Notes: generated by a model from the sequence alone, not told the origin. DNA of 64,000 bases from Janthinobacterium rivuli (GCF_029690045.1 NZ_CP121464.1:558001-622000), one strand, 5' to 3'; positions 32,856-42,251 are shown, counted from the first letter of the stretch. Numbers and translations are program-made.

Positions 32856-35095
32856 AAAAACCATCCGTGAGCCCCATTACCTCCTCCTTCTCGCTGCGCC
32901 GCCTGTCGGCCGCCGCCTTGCTGTGCTGTTCCGTGGCCGGCATGCCGGCACCCGTCTGGGCCGCGCCCGGCGATGAAGCGGCGCTCAATTTCGTCGGCGC
33001 CGACATCGAATCGGTGATCAAGGCGGTGGGCCATTACACCAACATCAATTTCGTCATCGACCCGCGCGTCAAGGGCACGATCACGCTGGTGTCGGAAAAA
33101 TCGATCAGCAAGACGCAGGCCTTCGCGCTGCTGGCCTCGGCCTTGCGCCTGCAGGGCTATGCGGTGGTCTCCGGCGACGGCTATGCGAAAGTGGTGCCGG
33201 AAGCGGACGCCAAGCTGCAATCCGTGCCAACCCAGGTGGGCAACGGCGCCAGCCAGGTGAAGGGCGACCAGATCGCCACGCAGGTGTTTTACCTGAACTA
33301 CGAATCGTCGGCCAACCTGCTGGCCGTGCTGCGCCCCCTGATCTCGCCGAACAACACGATCAACGCCAACCCGGGCAACAACTCGCTGGTGATCACCGAT
33401 TACGCGGATAACCTCAAGCGCCTGGCGAAGATCATCGCCGCGCTCGACGTGCCCGCGTCGACGGACCTGGACGTGATTCCCGTGCGCTATGCCATCGCCT
33501 CCGACCTGGCCTCGATGGTGAATAAACTGATGGAAGGCGGCAATGCGGCCGGCGCCGCAGGGGCCGACGCGGGCAAGGTGTCCGTGCTGGCCGACCCGCG
33601 CACCAATTCGCTGGTGCTGCGCGCGCCATCGGCGGCGCGCGCCAATCTGGCCAAGTCGCTGATCTCGAAGCTGGACCAGCCCACCACGCAGCTGGGCAAT
33701 GTGCACGTGGTGTACCTGAAAAACGCGGACGCCACCAAGCTGGCGCAGACCCTGCGCTCGGTGGTGACGTCGGACGGCACGGCCGCCTCGGCGCAGCAGG
33801 GCAATACCAGCAACCTCGCCACGAACAACCAGATCAGCCAGAACAACAGCGGCATGAACACTGGCCTGGGCGGCAATACGCAAAGCGGCACCACGGGCGG
33901 CGCTTCGCTGAGCAACGGGCCGCAGCAACTGTCGTCGGGCGGCGCGGCCGGCTTCATCCAGGCCGACGCATCGACGAATACCCTGATCCTGACCTGCAAC
34001 GAAGCCGTCTACCGCAACCTGCGCGCCGTGATCGACCAGCTCGACGTGCGCCGCGCCCAGGTCTACATCGAGGCGCTGATCGTCGAAGTGACGTCGGCCA
34101 AGGCGTCCGAGTTCGGCGTGCAGTGGCTGGGGCTTTCCGGCGACAGCGGCAGCAGCTACCGCGTGGGCGCGCTGCAGTCGTTCGCCGGCGGCACCGACAA
34201 CAATATCGCCAAGCTGGCGCTGGGCGGCGGCAAGGTGCTGCCAACGGGCGGCCTGACCCTGGGCATCTTCAAGCAGATCAACGGCGCGCTGGGCCTGGGC
34301 GCCGTGGCGCATGCGCTGGAATCGGACGGCAACGCGAACATCCTGTCGACACCGAACCTGATCACCCTGGACAATGAGCTGGCCACCATCAAGGTGGGCC
34401 AGAACGTGCCTATCCTGACGGGCCAGTACACCAGCACGGCCGGCACCAACACGAATCCGTTCCAGACCATCGACCGCAAGGAAGTGGGCCTGACCCTGAA
34501 GGTGCGTCCGCAGATTTCCGAAGGCGGCACCATCAAGCTGGGCATCTATCATGAGACGTCGAGCGTGGACAAATCCACGTCGACGGCCGTCAGCGGCATC
34601 ACCATCAACAACCGCGTGATCGAGAACAATGTGCTGGCCGACGACGGCCAGATCATCGTGCTCGGTGGCCTGATCGAGGACAGCACGGGCGACAACGCGG
34701 AAAAAGTGCGCGGCCTGGGCGACATTCCCCTGATCGGCAACCTGTTCAAATACCAGACGCGCGAGCGCAAGAAAACCAATCTGATGATCTTCCTGCGCCC
34801 CGTCATCGTGCGCAACAAGGAGCAGAGCGGCAGCCTGGCGGCCGACCGTTACGACTACATGCGTTCGGCCGAGACGGCCGCCGTGCCGGCCACGGGCAAC
34901 CTGATGCTGAAAGACCTGGGCACGCCCGTGCTGCCGGCCCTGCAGGATGGCCAGCCGGTGGGCGGCAATATGGTGACGCGTCCCGTGCCGCCGGCACCGA
35001 CGCCGCCGCCAGGCGCGCCGGCCAACGCGGCCACGCCGCCGCAGTCGCTGCTGCAGCAATATCAACAACAACCGCAGCAACAGCCACAGAAGTGA
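32852..35095 (+). CDS. gspD: Type II secretion secretin GspD
   Basis: Outer-membrane secretin channel (747 aa). Signal peptide (about 1-35), N0 domain (LNFVGADIESVIKAVGHYTNINFVIDPRVKGTITL), N1-N3 repeats (FYLNYESSANLLAVLRPLISPNNTINANPGNNSLVITD; IPVRYAIASDLASMVNKL; VHVVYLKNADATKLAQTLR), and the C-terminal secretin domain (VQWLGLSGDSG, VGQNVPILTGQ, GLTLKVRPQIS, LGGLIEDSTGDNAEKVRGLGDIPLIGNLF). A Gly/Ser/Asn/Gln-rich linker (about 310-365) interrupts N3, and a Pro/Gln tail ends the protein, replacing an obvious S-domain. A pilotin gene is not visible nearby. Confidence 0.96.
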   Translation: MKKPSVSPITSSFSLRRLSAAALLCCSVAGMPAPVWAAPGDEAALNFVGADIESVIKAVGHYTNINFVIDPRVKGTITLVSEKSISKTQAFALLASALRLQGYAVVSGDGYAKVVPEADAKLQSVPTQVGNGASQVKGDQIATQVFYLNYESSANLLAVLRPLISPNNTINANPGNNSLVITDYADNLKRLAKIIAALDVPASTDLDVIPVRYAIASDLASMVNKLMEGGNAAGAAGADAGKVSVLADPRTNSLVLRAPSAARANLAKSLISKLDQPTTQLGNVHVVYLKNADATKLAQTLRSVVTSDGTAASAQQGNTSNLATNNQISQNNSGMNTGLGGNTQSGTTGGASLSNGPQQLSSGGAAGFIQADASTNTLILTCNEAVYRNLRAVIDQLDVRRAQVYIEALIVEVTSAKASEFGVQWLGLSGDSGSSYRVGALQSFAGGTDNNIAKLALGGGKVLPTGGLTLGIFKQINGALGLGAVAHALESDGNANILSTPNLITLDNELATIKVGQNVPILTGQYTSTAGTNTNPFQTIDRKEVGLTLKVRPQISEGGTIKLGIYHETSSVDKSTSTAVSGITINNRVIENNVLADDGQIIVLGGLIEDSTGDNAEKVRGLGDIPLIGNLFKYQTRERKKTNLMIFLRPVIVRNKEQSGSLAADRYDYMRSAETAAVPATGNLMLKDLGTPVLPALQDGQPVGGNMVTRPVPPAPTPPPGAPANAATPPQSLLQQYQQQPQQQPQK

Positions 35096-35105
35096 TGGGA
35101 CAGTC

Positions 35106-36527
35106 ATGAGTAATCTGCTTCCCTACGCCTACGCGCGCGATTTCGGCTTGCTGGCCCGGCCCGGCGCCGTCGACGGCGCCCCCGTCGAGGTGCTGGTGGC
35201 CGCATCGACGGCGCCGGCGGCGATCGCCGAAGTGTCGCGCCGTTTCGGCCAGATCCAGCTGACGGTGCTGCCGCGCGGCGAACTCGATGCGGCCATCGCC
35301 GGCGCCTACGCGGGCGGCGGCGGCGACGCCTCGCAGATGGCCGATGAATTCGACGCCGACCTCGATCTGACCAAGCTGCTGCAGGACGTGCCTGCCATCG
35401 AGGATTTGCTCGAATCGTCCGACGATGCGCCCGTCATCCGCATGATCAACGCCTTGCTGACGCAGGCGCTGCGCGAAGGCGCGTCCGACATCCACATCGA
35501 GCCGTTCGAGCAGACCTCCGTTGTGCGCTTCCGCATCGACGGCAGCCTGCGCGACGTGGTGCGCCCCCGCAAGGCCATTCACGGTTCGCTGATTTCGCGC
35601 ATCAAGATCATGGCGCAGCTCGACATCGCCGAAAAGCGCTTGCCGCAGGATGGCCGCATCACCCTGCGCGTGGGCGGCAAACCCGTCGACGTGCGCGTCT
35701 CGACCCTGCCGACCGGGCATGGCGAACGGGCCGTGCTGCGTTTGCTGGACAAGGAAGCGGGCCGCCTCGACTTGCAGCACCTGGGCATGAGCGCGCCCAT
35801 GCTGGGGCAGTTCGACGGCTTGATCACGCAACCGCATGGCATCGTGCTCGTCACGGGCCCCACCGGCTCGGGCAAGACGACGACCTTGTACGCGGCGCTG
35901 TCGATGCTCAACGCCACCACCACGAACATCCTGACGGTGGAAGACCCGATCGAGTACGATCTGGCCGGCGTCGGCCAGACGCAGGTCAACCCGCGCATCG
36001 ACATGACGTTTGCCAAGGCCTTGCGGGCGATTTTGCGGCAGGATCCGGACGTGATCATGATCGGCGAGATCCGCGACCTGGAAACGGCGCAGATCGCCGT
36101 GCAGGCCTCCTTGACGGGCCATTTGGTGCTGGCGACCCTGCACACCAACGACGCTTCGGCGGCCGTCACGCGCCTGCTCGACATGGGCATCGAACCGTTC
36201 CTGCTGTCCTCGTCCTTGCTCGGCGTGCTGGCGCAGCGCCTGGTGCGCAAATTGTGCGGCTCCTGCAAGACCTTCGATGGCCAGTACTGGCAGGCGGTCG
36301 GCTGCGAACATTGCGGCCAGACGGGCTACCAGGGGCGTGTCGGCGTATATGAACTGCTGCGCACGACGGAGCAGATCCGCGCGCAGATCCACAACCGCGC
36401 GTCGGAGGCGGAAGTGCGCGCGGTGGCCCTGCAGGACGGCATGACGAGCATGCGCGACGACGGCGAACGCTGGCTGCGCGACGGCACCACCACGCAGGCT
36501 GAATTGCTGCGCGTGACCAAAGACTAG
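35106..36527 (+). CDS. gspE: Type II secretion ATPase GspE
   Basis: Hexameric cytoplasmic ATPase (473 aa) that drives the pseudopilus. The N-terminal domain is followed by APVIRMINALLTQALREGASDIHIEP, Walker A Gly-Pro-Thr-Gly-Ser-Gly-Lys-Thr-Thr-Thr (about residues 252-261), Asp and His boxes (VEDPIEYDLAG, ATLHTNDA), and Walker B (VIMIGEIRD). A zinc site is indicated by Cys-Gly-Ser-Cys and Cys-Glu-His-Cys. It follows gspD after 10 nt. Confidence 0.95.
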   Translation: MSNLLPYAYARDFGLLARPGAVDGAPVEVLVAASTAPAAIAEVSRRFGQIQLTVLPRGELDAAIAGAYAGGGGDASQMADEFDADLDLTKLLQDVPAIEDLLESSDDAPVIRMINALLTQALREGASDIHIEPFEQTSVVRFRIDGSLRDVVRPRKAIHGSLISRIKIMAQLDIAEKRLPQDGRITLRVGGKPVDVRVSTLPTGHGERAVLRLLDKEAGRLDLQHLGMSAPMLGQFDGLITQPHGIVLVTGPTGSGKTTTLYAALSMLNATTTNILTVEDPIEYDLAGVGQTQVNPRIDMTFAKALRAILRQDPDVIMIGEIRDLETAQIAVQASLTGHLVLATLHTNDASAAVTRLLDMGIEPFLLSSSLLGVLAQRLVRKLCGSCKTFDGQYWQAVGCEHCGQTGYQGRVGVYELLRTTEQIRAQIHNRASEAEVRAVALQDGMTSMRDDGERWLRDGTTTQAELLRVTKD

Positions 36528-36537
36528 GCCCGCCACC

Positions 36538-37758
36538 ATGCCCGCATTCCGTTATGAAGCCGTCGACGCGCAAGGCGCCACCCGCAAGGGCGTGCTCAAT
36601 GCCGACAGCCCCCGTTCCGCGCGCGCCGAGCTGCGCGTGCAAGGCCTGGTGCCGCTGGCCGTCGAGCCGATCGCCGCGCAGGTCGACGCCGCCGGCGTGA
36701 CCAAACGGCGCGGCTTTGGCGAGCGCCTGTCCAGCACCGAACTGGCCCTGTTTACGCGCCAGCTGGCCAGTTTGCTGGAAGCGGGCCTGCCGCTGGAGCA
36801 GGCCTTTTCCGCGTTGCTGGAACAGGCCGAGCGGCCGTATCTGCGCGATCTGATCGCCTCGATCCGCTCGGAAGTGATCGGCGGCGCCGCGTTTTCCGAC
36901 GTGCTGGCGCGCCATCCGCGCGATTTCGCGGAAATTTACCGGGCGCTGGTGGCGTCGGGCGAGCAGATCGGCCATCTGTCGCGCGTGCTCTCGCGCCTGG
37001 CCGACTACATCGAGCGGCGCAATGCGCTGGTGCAGAAGGTCAAGCTGGCCTTTACGTATCCGGCCATCGTCACGGTGGTGGCGTTTTCCATCGTGATTTT
37101 CCTGCTCACCTACGTGGTGCCGCAGATCGTTTCCGTATTTGCCAACACCAAGCAGAAGCTGCCCATGCTCACCGTGATCATGCTGGCGCTGTCGGACTTC
37201 GTGCGCAACTATGGTCTCATCGTGGCCGTGATCCTGGTTGGCGCCTGGTTCGCCTGGCGCCGCGCGCTGCAGCAGCCGGCCCTGAAACGGCGCTGGCATA
37301 CCTGGCTGCTGACGGCGCCTTTGTACGGCAAGTTCGAGCGCAGCCTGAACACGGCGCGTTTCGCCAGCACCCTGGCCATTACCACGGGGTCCGGCGTGCC
37401 GATCCTGCGCGCGCTCGATACCAGCCGCGACACCTTGACCAACGTAGCGATGCAGGAACTGGTGGCGGACGCCAGCGGCGCCGTGCGCGAGGGCGTCAGC
37501 CTGGCGCGCGCGCTGTCGGCGCAAAAGCATTTTCCGCCCATGCTGATTCACATGATACGCGCCGGCGAAATCACGGGCGAGCTGCCGGCCATGCTGGAGC
37601 GTGCCGCCAGCGCGCAGGAGCAGGACCTGGAACGCCGCACGCTCACCATCGCGGGCCTGCTGGAGCCGGCCCTGATCCTGGCCATGGGCGTGGTGGTGCT
37701 GCTGATCGTGCTGGCCGTGCTGATGCCGATTATCGAAATCAATCAGCTCGTCAGATAA
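36538..37758 (+). CDS. gspF: Type II secretion inner-membrane platform protein GspF
   Basis: Polytopic inner-membrane platform protein (406 aa) that couples GspE rotation to pseudopilin insertion. N-terminal YEAVDAQGATRKGVL, then two T2SSF domains (LALFTRQLASLLEAGLPLEQAF and LNTARFASTLAITTGSGVPILRALDTS), each followed by membrane helices (about 170-195, 220-240, 370-395). The start lies 10 nt after gspE; 16 nt separate it from gspC. Confidence 0.95.
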   Translation: MPAFRYEAVDAQGATRKGVLNADSPRSARAELRVQGLVPLAVEPIAAQVDAAGVTKRRGFGERLSSTELALFTRQLASLLEAGLPLEQAFSALLEQAERPYLRDLIASIRSEVIGGAAFSDVLARHPRDFAEIYRALVASGEQIGHLSRVLSRLADYIERRNALVQKVKLAFTYPAIVTVVAFSIVIFLLTYVVPQIVSVFANTKQKLPMLTVIMLALSDFVRNYGLIVAVILVGAWFAWRRALQQPALKRRWHTWLLTAPLYGKFERSLNTARFASTLAITTGSGVPILRALDTSRDTLTNVAMQELVADASGAVREGVSLARALSAQKHFPPMLIHMIRAGEITGELPAMLERAASAQEQDLERRTLTIAGLLEPALILAMGVVVLLIVLAVLMPIIEINQLVR

Positions 37759-37774
37759 GAAACCCAAGGAAGCC

Positions 37775-38338
37775 ATGAAGCGTTTGCCTCAAGTTACAAG
37801 TTTGCTCGCCGTCGTGGCGCTGTCCGTGTCGCTGGCCTATTGGGCCATGCAGCTGTTCAAGGCGCCGCAACGCCCCATCAATCCGCCCCCCAATCCGGTG
37901 GTGCAGGATGCCAGCGTGGAGGCGGGCGCTTCGCTGTTCGGCGGCCAGGTCAGCGTGGCCACGGCCAGCAACTACCAGCTCAAGGGCGTGGTAGCCGCCG
38001 GCAATGGCCGCGGTAGCGTGGCCATCATCTCGACCGATGGCAAGCCGTCCGTGGCCTTGCCGGAAGGCGCCGAGGTGGTGCCCGGCGTGACGGTGCTGGA
38101 GGTGCATGCGCGCCACGTGCTGCTACGCGATGGCGGCGTGAGCAAGCGCATCGACCTGGTGGCCGACGACAAGGCGCTGGCCTTGCCGGGGCCGGTGTCC
38201 ACCATCCCGACGCCGGCCGCGGCCCCTGCGCCGGCATCGAACCTGGTGCCGCCGCCGCTGCCGATGGAGCAGCAGCGGCCGGCGACCATGATGCCGGCGC
38301 CGCAAGTGAGCGGTAGCGTGCCGCCGCCGTCAAACTAA
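37775..38338 (+). CDS. gspC: Type II secretion protein GspC, short form
   Basis: Inner-membrane linker between platform and secretin (187 aa). An N-terminal membrane helix (about 7-28) is followed by a homology region (about 55-120: ASNYQLKGVVAAGNGRGSVAIISTDGKPSVALPEGAEVVPGVTVLEVHARHVLLRDGGVSKRI) that in other GspC proteins contacts GspD N0. The C-terminal PDZ or coiled-coil domain is missing and replaced by a Pro/Ala-rich tail, as in many shorter GspC homologues. Placing gspC last in the operon is unusual. Confidence 0.82.
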   Translation: MKRLPQVTSLLAVVALSVSLAYWAMQLFKAPQRPINPPPNPVVQDASVEAGASLFGGQVSVATASNYQLKGVVAAGNGRGSVAIISTDGKPSVALPEGAEVVPGVTVLEVHARHVLLRDGGVSKRIDLVADDKALALPGPVSTIPTPAAAPAPASNLVPPPLPMEQQRPATMMPAPQVSGSVPPPSN

Positions 38339-38360
38339 CGCTGTTTTTATCGTATTTTGC

Positions 38361-38382
38361 CGATGGCGCCATGCCGCCATCG
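38361..38382 (+). repeat. Hairpin in the leader of the patatin gene
   Basis: Perfect 8-bp inverted repeat CGATGGCG-CCATGC-CGCCATCG, lying between gspC and the patatin gene and ending 14 nt before its start, just ahead of AGGAG. No T-run follows, so it would not stop transcription efficiently. It may affect translation of the downstream gene or mark the 3' end of the gsp mRNA. Confidence 0.4.
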
Positions 38383-38396
38383 CCACAGGAGTCTTC

Positions 38397-40649
38397 ATGT
38401 TCTCGATCCGTGCCGTCCTGGCGGGCTGCGTGGCGGCGCTGTGCGCCTTGCCGCAAGCCGGCGCCGCCGCCGACGTCCCCGCCGCTACGCCTTCCCCTGT
38501 TTCCACTGTCGCCGTTCCCGCGCCGGCGCGTCCGCGCATCGCCCTGGTGCTGTCGGGCGGCGGCGCGCGGGGTCTCGCGCATATCGGCGTATTGAAAGTA
38601 CTGAAGGAGCTGCACGTGCCGATCGACATGGTGGTCGGCACCAGCATGGGTGGCGTGGTGGGCGGCGCGTATGCGGCCGGCGCTTCCGTGGCGGACCTGG
38701 AAAAGATGGCACGCGAGACCAACTGGGCGCGCGTGGTGGCCGACCGGCCGCCGCGCGACGAACTGGCGTTCCGCCGCCGCGAGGAAGATTTGCTGCTGCC
38801 GTCGCGCATCGAGTTTGGCACCAGCCGCAACGGCATTTCCACGCCGCCGGCGGCGGCCAGCAATGCGGCGCTGGAAATGGCGCTGAACCGGCTGCTGCCG
38901 GCCGGCATGCGCGACCGTCCCGCCAGCCAGCTGCCGCTGCCTTTCCGTTCGGTGGCGTCGGACCTGGTCAATGGCGAGCTGGTGGAGCTGGTCGATACGC
39001 CTTTGTTCCTGTCGATGCGTGCCTCGCTGGCCGTGCCGGGCGTGTTTGCGCCCGTGCGCGTGAACAACCGGCTGGTGGTCGATGGCGGCCTGGTACGCAA
39101 TCTGCCCGTCGACATGGCGCGCGCCATGGGCGCCGACATCATCATCGCCGTCAACGTGGGCACGCCGCTGGCGCCGGAAAAAGACCTGGGCAGCGCCATC
39201 GGCGTGGCGCAGCAGATGCTGCAAATCCTCACGGAGCAGAACGTGCAGCGCTCGCTCAAGGAATTGCGTCCGCAGGATATCCTGGTGGCGCCCGACCTGA
39301 CGGGCGTCAGTTTCCTCGACTTTGAAAACTATGCGCGCGCCATGCGTGCCGGCGAGCAGGCGGCGCAAGCCTTGGCCGCCCGTCTGGCGCCACTGGCCCT
39401 GCCGCCGGAACAGTATGCGGCGCGCGAGCAGCTGCGCCTGGCGGCGCCGGCCCTGCTGGACGTGGCCCTGCCGCTCACGCGCCTGGCCGTGGAGAGTGAA
39501 GGCGAGATCAATCCACGCATCCTGCAGGCGCAATCGGGCCTGGTGGAAGGACAGTCGGTCAGCCAGGAAGATGTGCTCAAGGCGGCGGCCAGGCTGTATG
39601 GCCGCGGCGACGTGGCGCGCGTGGAGACGGACGTGGTCGACGCGGGCGACCAGCGCGCCGTCACCATCAAGGCGGTCGAAGCACCATGGGCCAGCAACCG
39701 CCTGCGCGTGGGCCTGGAACTGGCCAGCGATTTCAGGGACAGCAATAACTTTGCCCTGAAGCTGCTGCACGTGCGCTCGAATCTGAACAGCTGGGGCGGC
39801 GAGTTGCGCAGCACGGCGCAGATCGGCAATGAACGCGGCTATGGGGTGCAGTTCTGGCAGCCGCTGGGCGCCGGCAACCCGTGGTATATCGCGCCGCAGT
39901 TGCAGTACACCTCGTCAGCCATGGATGTGTTTGACAAAGGCCGGCGCAGCGCGCGCCTGGCCTATAACGGCCAGACGGCGGCACTGGTGCTGGGACGCCA
40001 GTTCGGTACCTGGGGCGATCTGCAGTTCGGCGTCGCTCGTACGGAGGTCAAGGGCAGGCTGGCGATTCCGGCCGACCCTACGCAACCGGAATCGCGCGCG
40101 CTGGGCACCACGCAGTTCGTGCGATTCCGCGCCGATACGCTCGATTCGCCGGGCTTTCCCACGCGCGGCGCCCTGCTTGAGGCCATCTGGACGCGCGATA
40201 CGACCACGGGGGTGGGCGAGGCGGCCCTGGGCCAATCGTCCATCACGGGCCTGAAGGCCTTTGGCCGTGGCAACTGGGCCGGTCACGTGTATGGCGAATG
40301 GGCGCGCTCGCAGCGTGACGAAGCGCCGCTCAATCTCGGTGGTTTCCTGCGCTTGTCCGGCACGGAATTTGAATCGGTGAGAGGACGCAGTATCGCCTTC
40401 GCGCGCTTCGTGATGGCGCGCCGCATCGGTTCCCTGCCCAGCACCCTGGGCGGCGTGGTGCGGGCCGGCTTTTCGCTGGAGATGGGCGGCGGCTTCGATC
40501 AGAGCGAGCGCTGGAAAAGCAGCAAATTCACTCAGGCCAGCAGCGCCTTTGTGTCCGTCGACACGCGCTTCGGTCCCGTTTATGTGGCGGCGGGCGCGAC
40601 CAAGGGCGGCGAGAGCACGCTCTATCTGTTCCTGGGACCGGTCTGGTAG
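38397..40649 (+). CDS. Patatin-like phospholipase with outer-membrane barrel (PlpD type, type Vd)
   Basis: Fusion protein (750 aa) of a signal peptide (about 1-26), patatin domain (about 48-235) and a C-terminal BamA/TpsB-like region. The patatin domain has the oxyanion Gly-Gly-Gly-Ala-Arg-Gly, the nucleophile elbow Gly-Thr-Ser-Met-Gly (Ser about 83) and the catalytic Asp-Gly-Gly (about 228). From about 345 a POTRA-like domain leads into a 16-strand-like barrel of the bacterial surface antigen family, ending in Phe-Leu-Gly-Pro-Val-Trp. This layout is that of PlpD autotransporters (type Vd), secreted lipases cleaved from the barrel. It starts 58 nt after the gsp operon and may be co-transcribed. 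Catalytic residues look intact. Confidence 0.85.
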   Translation: MFSIRAVLAGCVAALCALPQAGAAADVPAATPSPVSTVAVPAPARPRIALVLSGGGARGLAHIGVLKVLKELHVPIDMVVGTSMGGVVGGAYAAGASVADLEKMARETNWARVVADRPPRDELAFRRREEDLLLPSRIEFGTSRNGISTPPAAASNAALEMALNRLLPAGMRDRPASQLPLPFRSVASDLVNGELVELVDTPLFLSMRASLAVPGVFAPVRVNNRLVVDGGLVRNLPVDMARAMGADIIIAVNVGTPLAPEKDLGSAIGVAQQMLQILTEQNVQRSLKELRPQDILVAPDLTGVSFLDFENYARAMRAGEQAAQALAARLAPLALPPEQYAAREQLRLAAPALLDVALPLTRLAVESEGEINPRILQAQSGLVEGQSVSQEDVLKAAARLYGRGDVARVETDVVDAGDQRAVTIKAVEAPWASNRLRVGLELASDFRDSNNFALKLLHVRSNLNSWGGELRSTAQIGNERGYGVQFWQPLGAGNPWYIAPQLQYTSSAMDVFDKGRRSARLAYNGQTAALVLGRQFGTWGDLQFGVARTEVKGRLAIPADPTQPESRALGTTQFVRFRADTLDSPGFPTRGALLEAIWTRDTTTGVGEAALGQSSITGLKAFGRGNWAGHVYGEWARSQRDEAPLNLGGFLRLSGTEFESVRGRSIAFARFVMARRIGSLPSTLGGVVRAGFSLEMGGGFDQSERWKSSKFTQASSAFVSVDTRFGPVYVAAGATKGGESTLYLFLGPVW

Positions 40650-41401
40650 GGCGCCGCGTGGGCGGCCGTGCTGCGGCGCAGGGCCGTGAAGGCGGCAAAT
40701 TCCCATGAGCGGAAACCCAGCAGCAGGGTAAAGCCATCGCGCTCGGCGGGCGCCAGGCGCCGGTCGTTCTGGTGCAGGCGCGCCAGTTCCTCGGCCAGCT
40801 GGCGGATCTTTTGCACCAGTTCCTGCGCGCTCGACAGCGACAGGCGCGCCGGGATGCACATCAGGGTTTCGCCAGCGCCGTCAAAATGCCCGCTGAAATA
40901 ATCGGCCACCACGTGCTCGCGGAAGTACTGCTGCACCGGCCCGTCGGCCAGCCAGTGGAAGGCGTTCGAGACGCGCAGGCTGTAGCGGTTCAGCGGCTTG
41001 AGTTCGATCAAGCCTAGCCGGTCCAGCTCGGCCAGGCAGCCGATGCATTCGGCCTGCGTCAGCGCATACGTTTCCACCACCTGCTCCAGGCTCCAGTGGC
41101 CGAGGCAGCAAATCGCCACCAGCAGCAGGCGCGGATGCGCCACCAGCGACCTTTCCTGCACCAGGGTGAGCGTGTCGGCATGCGGCGTGATGTCGGCCGC
41201 GCCGCGCAGCACGTCTTCCATGGCGATGCCCGAGGCCTTGCAGATCAGGGCCAGGCGCGACAGCGACATGTCGTGCTGACCAAACATGCGCTTGACGCTC
41301 GATTCGCTCATGCCGATACGTTCGGCCAATACCTTGTACGTGATGCCGGCGGCGCGCAGTTGGGTGCGCAGCACGCGCAAAACCAGTTCAGGTGAACTCA
41401 C
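40622..41401 (-). CDS. XRE-type HTH transcriptional regulator with C-terminal ligand-like domain
   Basis: Predicted DNA-binding protein (259 aa). An N-terminal helix-turn-helix (about 15-70: TYKVLAERIGMSESSVKRMFGQHDMSLSRLALICKA) is followed by a larger domain with no recognised fold (QVVETYALTQAECIGCLAELDRLGLIELKPLNRYSLRVSNAFHWL). The frame is open to 41470; I place the start at GTG 41401 because AAAGGA lies 7 nt upstream and it begins with the HTH domain. It converges with and overlaps the patatin gene by 28 nt at their 3' ends, so it is not part of the gsp operon. Confidence 0.78.
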   Translation of the reverse strand: MSSPELVLRVLRTQLRAAGITYKVLAERIGMSESSVKRMFGQHDMSLSRLALICKASGIAMEDVLRGAADITPHADTLTLVQERSLVAHPRLLLVAICCLGHWSLEQVVETYALTQAECIGCLAELDRLGLIELKPLNRYSLRVSNAFHWLADGPVQQYFREHVVADYFSGHFDGAGETLMCIPARLSLSSAQELVQKIRQLAEELARLHQNDRRLAPAERDGFTLLLGFRSWEFAAFTALRRSTAAHAAPYQTGPRNR

Positions 41402-41568
41402 GATAGTTCCTTTATGCAAGTTTGGTAGCGGATGACGGTACCGAATGTAGCCGTAAATGGCACTTTGCACAAGATGATAGTACTTTTTTACAAAAGCGAT
41501 GACACTCCCGCTTGTGGCTCGCGCAGCGCGCTACAACCAGGCAATCCATCCACTTGTAGAGGTTATCC

Positions 41569-42183
41569 ATGTTCTCCAAATTTCATTTTTCAGCAGCGCT
41601 GCTGGCGCTGGCCGCCATCGCTCCCCTGCATGCCGCCGCCGCCGAACCGGCACCGGGTCCGTTCTATGCGGGCGCCAGCTATGGCTTTCGCGCCAGCACC
41701 GGCCTCGATTGCATCGCCGGGCAAAGCGATTGCGACAAGAGCAGCAAGCGCAATGGCAAGGCCTACCTGGGTTACAGTTTCGACGCGCTGCCGTTTCAGG
41801 GCGGCGTGGCCCTGCCTTCGATTGAGCTGGTGGGGTATATGGGTGGCGAGGTCAAGTCCGGCTTCGACACGGAAGCCGGCAAGCGCGCGGGCCGTGGCAA
41901 GTTCACGGGCCTCGGCATGCAGGGCGTGCTCGGTTACCAGTTTGACGCGTTTACACTGAGCGGGCGTGCCGGCGTGGCCTACACGCAGGGCAAGGTCGAT
42001 TATCTGGGCGGCGGTTCGGACAAGAAGAGCAAGATCGGCCTGACCTACGGCATCGGCACGGCGTATGCGCTGAACCAGAACTGGTCGCTGCACCTCGACT
42101 GGGACCGCGTGCCCGTCAAGTACAACAGCAAGCAAACGACCAAGGTCGACATGTTTTCGCTGGGCGCGTCCTACCGTTTCTAA
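41569..42183 (+). CDS. Outer-membrane beta-barrel protein (OmpW/OmpA-like)
   Basis: Exported barrel protein (204 aa) with signal peptide (about 1-25, ending AAAA), alternating hydrophobic strands (FYAGASYGFRAS, KAYLGYSF, IELVGYMGG, GMQGVLGYQF, FTLSGRAGVAYTQG, KIGLTYGIGTAYAL, WSLHLDWDRVPV) and a C-terminal Phe (SLGASYRF), the signature recognised by BamA. Two Cys (CIAGQSDC) lie in the first extracellular loop. The subfamily is uncertain. AGAGG precedes the ATG. Divergent from the HTH regulator upstream, which may control it. Confidence 0.8.
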   Translation: MFSKFHFSAALLALAAIAPLHAAAAEPAPGPFYAGASYGFRASTGLDCIAGQSDCDKSSKRNGKAYLGYSFDALPFQGGVALPSIELVGYMGGEVKSGFDTEAGKRAGRGKFTGLGMQGVLGYQFDAFTLSGRAGVAYTQGKVDYLGGGSDKKSKIGLTYGIGTAYALNQNWSLHLDWDRVPVKYNSKQTTKVDMFSLGASYRF

Positions 42184-42216
42184 GGGGATGCTGCCGCGGC
42201 AGAGAGTGGCCTGATG

Positions 42217-42244
42217 GCGGACGCCCTATAAACGGGGTGTCCGC
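42217..42244 (+). terminator. Weak hairpin after the outer-membrane protein gene
   Basis: Stem GCGGACGCCC with GGGTGTCCGC (one G-T pair, 8-nt loop), 33 nt past the stop. No T-run follows, so the terminator call is tentative; it lies between two convergent genes. Confidence 0.4.
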
Positions 42245-42251
42245 GGGCGGC

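Noticed and set aside
32717..35107. 796-aa minus-strand ORF opposite gspD
   Set aside because: Composition (His/Arg/Gln/Gly-rich) is that of an antisense frame; gspD on the plus strand is clear.
34803..36539. 578-aa minus-strand ORF opposite gspE
   Set aside because: Antisense shadow of gspE, with no recognisable motifs.
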